Shown here: piece after piece, positions 12,670-13,395 of the stretch
How the letters are laid out: every line of letters begins with the position of its first letter
How positions within the stretch are numbered: position 1 is the stretch's first letter
From: Pseudomonadota bacterium
GTDB lineage: Bacteria; Pseudomonadota; Gammaproteobacteria; Burkholderiales; Burkholderiaceae_D
Direction: 5' to 3'
DNA length: 13,395 bases
Assembly: GCA_018241865.1 (NCBI GenBank)
Contig: JAFECY010000125.1
Location: 1 to 13,395 of the forward strand
The notes under the pieces: model-generated
The model's database searches: none
Seen by the model: the letters and a program-made list of their open reading frames with translations, nothing else
Told to the model about the DNA's origin: nothing
Position numbers and translations under genes: made by a program

Positions 12670-13395
12670 TGGCCGATACGCTCCAAAAATTCATCTTTGA
12701 AAACGCCGCCGTGCGCGGTGAATTGGTCGAGCTTTCCGATACTTGGCGGCAGGTACAATCACGCCGCGCCTACCCGAAAGCGGTGCAAATCCTGCTTGGC
12801 GAAATGCTATCGGCAGCGGCTCTGCTATCGGCCAATCTGAAGTTCAACGGTTCCCTCATCATGCAAATTCACGGTGACGGTCCGGTGCGTCTGCTGGTAG
12901 TGGAGTGCAATGCCGCGCTGCAGATGCGCGCCACCGCCAAGCTGGCGCATGACGCCGTCGTACCGGACGATGCCAGTCTGCGCCAACTGGTGACGCCGCA
13001 CGGCAACGGCCGTTTCGTCATCACCCTCGATCCCTTGGATAAATTACCCGGCCAACAACCGTACCAAGGCATCGTACCGCTGGATGGCGACACGATTGCC
13101 GCAGTCATCGAGCACTACATGCTGCGTTCCGAGCAGCTCGACACCAAACTCTGGCTGGCCGCCGACGGCCAGATCGCGCGCGGCTTGCTGCTGCAAAAAC
13201 TGCCGAACGAAGGCGGCATCGATGCGCCGCTCGACACCGCACTGGAATCATGGAACCGGATGGTGGCGCTGGGCTCGACACTGAAAAATGCGGAATTGCT
13301 GGAAACCGATATCGCCACTTTGATGCGGCGACTGTTTTGGGAAGAAACCATCCGAATATTCGAGCCGGCACATCCGAATTTTCATTGCAGCTGCA
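12669..13395 (+). CDS. hslO: Redox-regulated chaperone Hsp33, 3' end cut by the window
   Basis: Reading from the ATG at 12669 gives 242 codons with no stop up to the window edge. The product begins MADTLQKFIFENAAVRGELV and carries QIHGDGPVRLLVVEC (66-80), PGQQPYQGIVPLDG (126-139), and LFWEETIRIFEP (221-232), all typical of Hsp33. It ends at HCSC, with Cys240 and Cys242 forming the CxC of the C-terminal zinc center. The matching CxxC and the last 50 or so residues lie beyond the window. Hsp33 is a cytoplasmic holdase: oxidation releases the zinc and turns the chaperone on. The start overlaps the stop of the carbonic-anhydrase-like gene (TAATG), with only a weak ribosome site, so translation likely depends on the upstream gene. 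Nothing suggests that the gene itself is broken. Confidence 0.95.
   Translation, partial: MADTLQKFIFENAAVRGELVELSDTWRQVQSRRAYPKAVQILLGEMLSAAALLSANLKFNGSLIMQIHGDGPVRLLVVECNAALQMRATAKLAHDAVVPDDASLRQLVTPHGNGRFVITLDPLDKLPGQQPYQGIVPLDGDTIAAVIEHYMLRSEQLDTKLWLAADGQIARGLLLQKLPNEGGIDAPLDTALESWNRMVALGSTLKNAELLETDIATLMRRLFWEETIRIFEPAHPNFHCSC

Noticed and set aside
12754..12759. TACAAT box on the plus strand inside hslO
   Set aside because: It lies within the Hsp33 coding sequence with no gene start behind it and no -35. A chance match is likely.

Overview
The window looks like chromosomal core DNA of a betaproteobacterium, most likely of the order Burkholderiales and close to Oxalobacteraceae (Herminiimonas or Undibacterium-like relatives). 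This placement is inferred from the moderately GC-rich coding sequence, the dapA-bamC pairing with a YycJ-type hydrolase behind it, a long TrpRS with a cysteine cluster, a YciO/PHP-phosphatase neighbourhood, and the pairing of a gamma-carbonic anhydrase with Hsp33. No sequence search was possible. I see no transposase, phage gene, tRNA, rRNA or CRISPR array, and no gene-free stretch over about 125 bases.

Layout. At the left edge a small alanine-rich lipoprotein gene (+ strand, 47-403) ends in a strong hairpin terminator that it shares with the convergent minus-strand genes. From 12091 down to 527 every gene is on the minus strand, 11 in a row. In transcription order they are: ferritin-like DUF455 protein, YbfB/YjiJ-type MFS transporter (ATGA overlap), patatin phospholipase, alpha/beta hydrolase, PHP phosphatase (rnm), htpX, [terminator], yciO, M50 site-2-type protease, trpS, dapA, bamC and a metallo-beta-lactamase-fold hydrolase. 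Divergent from DUF455, a gamma-carbonic anhydrase (+) overlaps by one base with hslO (Hsp33), which the right edge cuts at its first zinc-binding CxC.

Functions. The lower half joins RNA metabolism and translation (rnm, yciO, trpS), lysine and peptidoglycan precursor synthesis (dapA), outer-membrane assembly (bamC) and two membrane metalloproteases (M50, htpX). The upper half is a small accessory group (diiron-like protein, transporter, two lipase-like hydrolases). It sits next to a zinc and redox-stress pair.

Most of this is conserved housekeeping DNA, and I do not claim an undescribed multi-gene system. The points most worth a second look are: (1) a Cx21Cx6Cx2C iron-sulfur-type motif in TrpRS; (2) a terminator hairpin whose U-tract ends three bases before the yciO start codon, with no Shine-Dalgarno; (3) a 20-bp near-perfect palindrome over a putative -10 upstream of the alpha/beta hydrolase; (4) an Ala/Thr low-complexity lipoprotein with internal 42-bp repeats and a C-terminal lysine; and (5) the translationally coupled DUF455-MFS pair. 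Functional calls rest on motifs read by eye, and promoter calls are consensus matches only.
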